This document shows positions 5,800 through 6,055 of a stretch of DNA of 6,055 bases, in pieces. Source of the DNA: Anaeroplasmataceae bacterium (GTDB lineage: Bacteria; Bacillota_I; Bacilli_A; Acholeplasmatales; JAEDCM01). Below the pieces are notes generated by a model that made no database searches, had not been told where the DNA came from, and saw only the letters and a list, made by a program, of their open reading frames with translations. The stretch is taken from assembly GCA_016294165.1 (NCBI GenBank), contig JAEDCM010000050.1:1-6055 (forward strand). The letters run 5' to 3'. Positions within the stretch are counted from its first letter, which is position 1. Each line of letters begins with the position of its first letter. Both the position numbers and the translations under genes were made by a program.

Positions 5800-6055
5800 T
5801 TATTCCCAATTTGTAATTACACCATCTACATAATGCCAATATTTATTTGTTGTGTCAAGAGGTTTTGTTTCTGAATAATAATATATTTCAGCATCTATTA
5901 TGCTTGTATTATTATAAGAATCAATATTAATAGAATCCCATTCTTTTTTTGTTCCTTTATAATAAACGCTCGATAAATTGGTACATGTATTAAATGCTTC
6001 TGAGTCTATACTCATTACACTATTTGGGATTGTTATACTTGTTAGACTGCTACAA
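5800..6055 (-). CDS. BspA-like leucine-rich-repeat protein, C-terminal end (partial)
   Basis: The frame is open to the right edge of the window, so only the last 84 complete codons are present; the Met at 6013-6015 is internal, not the start. The visible part opens with CSSLTSITIPNSV, the signature of BspA-type (LRR_5) repeats, then a second unit (SIDSEAFNTCTNLSSVYY). A capping segment containing GTKKEWDSI follows, then a short tail ending YWHYVDGVITNWE. BspA-like proteins are usually secreted or surface-displayed and take part in adhesion or host contact in gut and oral bacteria. The C-terminus has no LPXTG motif, hydrophobic anchor or positive tail, so this end is not a sortase substrate. 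The WHY-x-(D/N)-G-V ending is, from memory, common in gut Bacillota LRR proteins. Signal peptide, repeat number and attachment cannot be judged here. Confidence 0.85.
   Translation of the reverse strand, partial: CSSLTSITIPNSVMSIDSEAFNTCTNLSSVYYKGTKKEWDSINIDSYNNTSIIDAEIYYYSETKPLDTTNKYWHYVDGVITNWE

Noticed and set aside
130..6055. Mollicute genetic code with TGA as Trp.
   Set aside because: Trp codons I checked are TGG, the frames end normally at TAA or TAG, and no TGA occurs inside them.
1..6055. CRISPR array, tRNA or rRNA genes, toxin-antitoxin or defence genes.
   Set aside because: No regularly spaced repeats, no cloverleaf or rRNA-like sequence, and no small gene pairs of those kinds are visible on either strand.

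Overview
The window is AT-rich, roughly one-third GC by eye. It uses the standard genetic code: TGG encodes Trp, and the genes end in TAA or TAG. It contains several near-consensus sigma-A-type promoters (a -35 box, a 17 bp spacer and TATAAT-like -10 boxes, some with an extended TGn) and strong AGGAGG-like ribosome binding sites. With a BspA-type leucine-rich-repeat protein, a DegV/FakB protein and a cytosolic GH28 glycosidase, this points to a low-GC Bacillota, most likely a gut or rumen commensal of the Erysipelotrichia type. That placement is an inference; no marker gene is present.

Layout: every intact gene reads leftward (minus strand). From right to left these are (1) the C-terminal end of a BspA-like LRR protein, truncated by the window edge (5800-6055); (2) about 690 bp without an intact gene (5115-5799), holding a bidirectional terminator, a plus-strand transposase remnant of ISL3 type, an imperfect hairpin and the degV promoter; (3) a DegV-family fatty-acid-binding protein (4269-5114); (4) a promoter and yybP-ykoY manganese riboswitch with its terminator (4068-4240); (5) a P2A-type cation ATPase (1470-4055); (6) a GH28-family glycosidase with its own promoter and terminator (107-1426); (7) at the left edge, a promoter with a CsoR-like copper operator over its start site (55-105), which drives a gene lying outside the window.

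The best-supported regulatory story is the manganese unit. The 3' strand of the riboswitch P1 helix is also the 5' strand of the terminator in front of the ATPase, so the two folds exclude each other. By the known behaviour of this riboswitch class, Mn2+ would favour read-through. The pump is therefore probably a Mn2+ (or Mn2+/Ca2+) exporter rather than a dedicated Ca2+ pump. The left-edge CsoR-like promoter suggests a second metal-response unit, for copper, begins just beyond the window, with the GH28 gene as an unrelated single-gene unit between them. I see no wholly new multi-gene system; the points worth following up are in the control regions and in the divergent GH28 active site.
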